From Hymenoscyphus infarciens (lineage: Eukaryota > Ascomycota > Leotiomycetes > Helotiales > Helotiaceae): DNA of 64,000 nt. Under the pieces are notes generated by a model. It was not told the DNA's origin. It searched no databases and saw only the letters and a list, made by a program, of their open reading frames with translations. Position 1 is the first letter of the stretch; each line of letters opens with the position of its first letter. The DNA lies in NCBI GenBank assembly GCA_001414345.1, contig LLCB01000057.1, positions 168,218 through 232,217 of the forward strand, written 5' to 3'. Positions 59,401-64,000 of the stretch are shown here, piece by piece. A program made the position numbers and the translations under genes.

Positions 59401-61480
59401 CGAATGTATTTATTAATATAAGACTTATAATAATTAAGCTATAAATACTACTTTCTTTTCTTAGGTAGTATTATAATAGAACCTATTTATCTCTATTAGA
59501 TAGGGAATAATATATTAATAATAAAGTAGTCTACCTTAATAAGATCTATAATTTAGAATAGTAACTAATATAAGGTATAACTAAGTAGTAAACCCTAAGC
59601 GTCTTAAAAGAGCGATTAGAAACGTTTAGTTATAGATATAAAAGATATAGGTATAAGTAATATACCTATATTAAGGTTAAGGATAGAGGGTAGATAGTAG
59701 AAGTAGATAGAGAGTTATATATAATATAATAGAGGTCTTAAGGTAGTAGGTTAGTCGAGGTTTATTAAAGTTAACCCTATACCTTAAATAAAAAATCTAA
59801 CTACTCCTATTATATTTATATCTAATCTCTATTAGATTCGATCTATCTATAACCCGGCTACCCGGTTGTGAAATTAGTACCTAGTATTATTAAACCGCCG
59901 ATCTTATTAAGCTAACTAGATTAATATAGTATACTATATCTCTCTAAGTATTATAATATAACTAATAGTAGTAGACTACTAGTTCTATTACTAAAGTAGT
60001 AGAGGACTTCTAAGGACGCTTTCTAGTATAGCCTCTTCTTATCTTAAATACTTAACTAATTATATTTCTTTAAAATAATAGACTAAGTATAATAGATCTT
60101 AGAAGCTAGTATAAGTTATAAAATCTTCTTATAAGTTACTACCTTCTAATCTTATAATTATTAGAACTAAGTCTCTACTAGGTTAAGCCTTAAAAACCTA
60201 CGACCCCTCTTACGCTAGTACCTTTAGACTTACTCTTAAAAAGAGCTATACTAGAGAGCTTCTTTATATTATCTCTTATAAATAAGCGTGTTTATACTAA
60301 TACTTCTTAAACCTTTTAAATAGTATCGCTCTCCCTTATAACTATCTATAGTCTTAGCCTAAACATCTTTATAGCTACTTAAGATTTTAGCTTAAATACC
60401 TTAATAACCTCTAGCTCTAATCTCTTTATAACTCTTAAAGTAGAGTTAGAATATATCCTAGTATTAGATAGTATAGATACTAAGATAGCCTTATATCTTT
60501 TATAGTAGTAAGGCGGTTTTATAGAGAAGGCTCTTATAAAGGTTAAATATAAACTTGACCTTATAAAGTTTATAAAGTCTTTTATTAATCCTCTATTTAT
60601 TATAAGATATAAATCGATTAAGCTACTTCTAATAGATAAAAAATATTATAAGATCTATTAAACTAATCGAGAGAGCTTTACTACTATTAAGGAACCTATT
60701 ACTAGTCTTCTATAGTTACTTATATTATCTATATTTATTTAAGCATCTTACTACTATACTCTCTATAAAGTATAAATTATATACCTCGACGTCTTAGTAA
60801 AGTTAGTAGGTAGAAAGGTATAAGAATACACCTACCTCTAAAACGAGAAGTACTATCTTTTTCTAGAAAGGTAAGTAAGAGAACTTTATAAAGAAGTAGC
60901 TAGATTTTATTAGCCTAATAAGAGTAGGGATTAATCTGCCTTTTTATTCTATACCTCTTAATTAAATTTAAAAGTAATATATTATCTTTATTCTTAACTT
61001 TAGTATTAAAGGTATACTAAGATATTTGTTTTCCTTTCTTTCTTCTTATTTTAAAGCTACTTTATATCTTCTATTTACTATATTCCCTTTTAAGAGGGTA
61101 TATAATACTAAGAGTATTAATTTATAATTAATTATCCTTTTCTTTTAATAAATTAAGATAAGTAGCTACTAGATACTAAATAAATCTATACTATACTAGA
61201 AATTAAAGCTTTACTTATAGATATATTTATAATCTTATATATTATACTCTATTTTTACTATAATTTATAAATAGTATATAAATTAGAAAATCGAGGTAGG
61301 ACTAATAAATTAGAGGGATCCTTAAAAAGGGAAGTTTTGTAATTACTAATAGGTTTATAATAATATATCTTAGTAATTAAAGAGAGAGGATAGAAAGAGA
61401 ATTTAAAATAGTACTATTAGATCTATAGGTAAGAGAATGTTACTATATAAGAGGCTAATATCTAGTTTATCTACTTAAAT
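56490..61480. other. RIP-mutated AT-rich sequence, part 5
   Basis: No gene identified. On the minus strand about 59250-59165 encodes tandem acidic residues (NKEVDEEANKEANKEVE), and about 58900-58430 is a long frame interrupted only by TAA and TAG (segments DTLYLDKSKVINDIIITLT and IIFKVETKK), possibly one decayed element gene. A small GC-richer patch with direct ACCCGG repeats sits at about 59848-59875. Confidence 0.4.
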
Positions 61481-64000
61481 TAAAACTTTCTAATTATATA
61501 CCTATTTAGTAGTCTAGCTATTAATTAACCTTAAAAAAACTATAGACCTATAGAAGCTATACTTTTATAGATATATAAAGTATTAGATAGGCTTTTAAGA
61601 TAATATATAATTATATTAATTAAAGTCTTATCTATTATAATTTAGTAGTCTAACTATAAAATAAGCTACTTTAATAATAAGTAATTATATTATATAGAGA
61701 TATATATATTTATTTAGTAATTAAGTAATTAAATAAGATATTTTAATAATAAAGAACTATAGTATCTATAAGTTTATATATAACTATTTATATTAATTAA
61801 ATAGTCTAGCTATTAAATAAATAACTATATTATCTATAATCTAATAAACTTACTAAGTAGTTTAGCTACTAAGTAAGATTTTTAACTAATAAATAATTAG
61901 ATTCTTTATAGATTTATATACTTATTTAGTAGTCTAGCTACTAAATAAGACACTAGATTAGATATATTTAATATATAATATAGTTTTATATACTTATTTA
62001 GTAGTCTAGTTACTAAATAAGATACTAGTTTAAGTATATTTAATATATTATATAGTTTTATCTTCTTATTTCGTAGTCTAGCTACTAAATAAGAAGCTAG
62101 TTTAAATATATTTAATATATTATATAATTTTATACTCTTATTTAGTAGTCTAGCTACTAAATATAAAGCTAATTCTTAACTATAAATAGTTTTATATACT
62201 TATTTAGTAGTCTAGCTACTAAATAAGAAGCTAGATTAGATAAATTTACTATATTATATAATTTTATACTCTTATTTAGTAGTCTAGCTACTAAATATAA
62301 AGCTAATTTTTAACTATAAATAGTTTTATATATTTATTTAGTAGTCTAGTTACTAAATAAGATACTAGTTTAGATATATTTAATATATAATATAGTTTTA
62401 TATTCTTATCTAGTAGTCTAGCTACTAAATAAGAACCTAGATTAGATATATTTAATATATAATATAGTTTTATATTCTTATTTAGTAGTCTAGCTACTAA
62501 ATATAAAGCTAATTCTTAACTATAAATAGTTTTATATTCTTATTTATTAGTCTTGCTACTAAATATAAAGCTAATCGTTAACTATAAATAGTTTTATATA
62601 CTTATTTAGTAGTCTAGCTATTAAATAAGAAGCTATATTAGATAAATTTAATATATAATATAGTTTTATATTCTTATCTAGTAGTCTAGCTACTAAATAA
62701 GATACTTATTTAGATATATTTACTATATTATATAGTTTTATATTCTTATTTAGTAGTCTAGCTACTAAATATAAAGCTAATTCTTAACTATAAATAGTTT
62801 TATATTCTTATTTAGTAGTCTAGCTACTAAATAAGAACCTAGTTTAGATATATTTAATATATAATATAGTTTTATATTCTTATCTAGTAGTCTAGCTACT
62901 AAATAAGATACTTATTTAGATATATTTAATATATAATATAGTTTTACATTCTTATCTAGTAGTCTAGCTACTAAATAAGATGCTTATTTAGATATATTTA
63001 CTATATTATATAGTTTTATATTCTTATTTATTAGTCTTGCTATTAAATATAAAGCTAATTCTTAACTATAAATAGTTTTATATACTTATTTAGTAGTCTA
63101 GCTACTAAATAAGAAGCTATATTAGATATATTTAATATATAATATAGTTTTATATTCTTATTTAGTAGTCTAGCTACTAAATAAGATACTTATTTAGATA
63201 TATTTAATATATTATATAGTTTTATATTCTTATCTAGTAGTTTAGCTACTAAATAAGATACTTATTTAGATATATTTATTATATTTTATAGTTTTATATT
63301 CTTATTTATTAGTCTAGCTACTAAATATAAAGCTAATTCTTAACTATAAATAGTTTTATATTCTTATTTAGTAGTCTAGCTACTAAATAAGATACTTATT
63401 TAGATATATTTAATATATAATATAGTTTTATATTCTTATTTAGTAGTCTAGCTACTAAATAAGATACTTATTTAGATATATTTACTATATTATATAGTTT
63501 TATATTCTTATTTATTAGTCTTGCTACTAAATATAAAGCTAATTCTTAACTATAAATAGTTTTATATTCTTATCTAGTAGTCTAGCTACTAAATAAGACG
63601 CTTATTTAGATATATTTACTATATTATATAGTTTTATATTCTTATCTAGTAGTCTACCTACTAAATAAGATACTTATTTAGATATATTTAATATATAATA
63701 TAGTTTTATATTCTTATTTAGTAGTCTAGCTACTAAATAAGATACTTGTTTAGATATATTTAATATATAATATAGTTTTATATTCTTATTTAGTAGTCTA
63801 GCTACTAAATAAGATACTTATTTAGATATATTTACTATATTATATAGTTTTATATTCTTATCTAGTAGTCTAGCTACTAAATAAGATACTTATTTAGATA
63901 TATTTACTATATTATATAGTTTTATATTCTTATTTATTAGTCTCGCTACTAAATATAAAGCTAATTCTTAACTATATATAGTTTTATATACTTATTTAGT
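61481..64000 (-). repeat. Inverted array of the same satellite (72 bp and 62 bp units), running off the window
   Basis: The unit here is the reverse complement of the 34.5-41.9 kb satellite: CTTATTTAGTAG-tcta-GCTACTAAATAAG with the linker atatagttttatattctta. From 61481 to about 61900 copies are degenerate; from there they are regular and continue to the last base. A second unit type of 62 bp (aaatataaagctaattctta then actataaatag) is interspersed at about 62150, 62285, 62500, 62560, 62765, 63040, 63320, 63530 and 63950. These spacings equal 62 plus whole multiples of 72. Confidence 0.95.

Overview
The window looks like a filamentous ascomycete (Pezizomycotina). Spliced genes with introns of about 47-125 bp, a GH5 beta-1,6-glucanase, a YicI-type GH31 alpha-xylosidase, an MFS sugar porter, DUF6594-like genes and an HND/DFD kinase-like gene all point there; a leotiomycete is my guess, not a proof. 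Gene islands of ordinary composition alternate with very AT-rich blocks in which CpA and TpG are almost absent, TpA is abundant, and CpT/CpG persist. That is the signature of repeat-induced point mutation (RIP), so most ORFs in those blocks are ghosts.

Layout. 1-2.25 kb: a small gene-like island with two candidate membrane proteins. 2.26-13.0 kb: RIP-mutated transposon nest. It holds a degraded tyrosine-recombinase retrotransposon (4013-10047) with gag-like, RT/RNase H and tyrosine recombinase regions and split direct repeats in the order A1-ORFs-B1-A2-B2 (Ngaro/PAT type). Two inverted copies of a ~0.68 kb TA-flanked MITE are present, one inside the retroelement, plus a pair of 291 bp direct repeats. 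13.0-17.5 kb: ordinary sequence with a clean 228 bp MITE and a two-exon gene for a 240 aa unknown protein. 17.5-20.4 kb: a short RIP-mutated patch and non-coding sequence. 20.4-34.0 kb: a carbohydrate-use island: GH5_15-type endo-beta-1,6-glucanase (7 exons, 426 aa), two decayed tandem DUF6594-like genes, an MFS sugar transporter (10 exons, 490 aa), a kinase-like pseudogene next to a 216 bp MITE, and a GH31 alpha-xylosidase (4 exons, 775 aa). 34.5-41.9 kb: about 100 copies of a 72 bp AT-rich satellite with a palindromic core. 41.9-61.5 kb: ~20 kb of RIP-mutated sequence with several minisatellites and no gene I could identify. 61.5-64.0 kb (to the window end): the same satellite in the opposite orientation, with an additional 62 bp variant unit.

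How parts fit. The glucanase (secreted), sugar porter and alpha-xylosidase form a plausible polysaccharide-use neighbourhood: cut beta-1,6-glucan, import sugars, remove alpha-xylose from xyloglucan fragments. Each has CreA-like SYGGRG motifs upstream, which is suggestive only. The island ends about 0.5 kb from a giant satellite block, so these genes sit beside probable heterochromatin. The two most unusual items are the split-repeat tyrosine-recombinase retrotransposon and the inverted pair of satellite arrays enclosing a 20 kb AT-rich core, which could be centromeric or pericentromeric heterochromatin or a very large decayed element.
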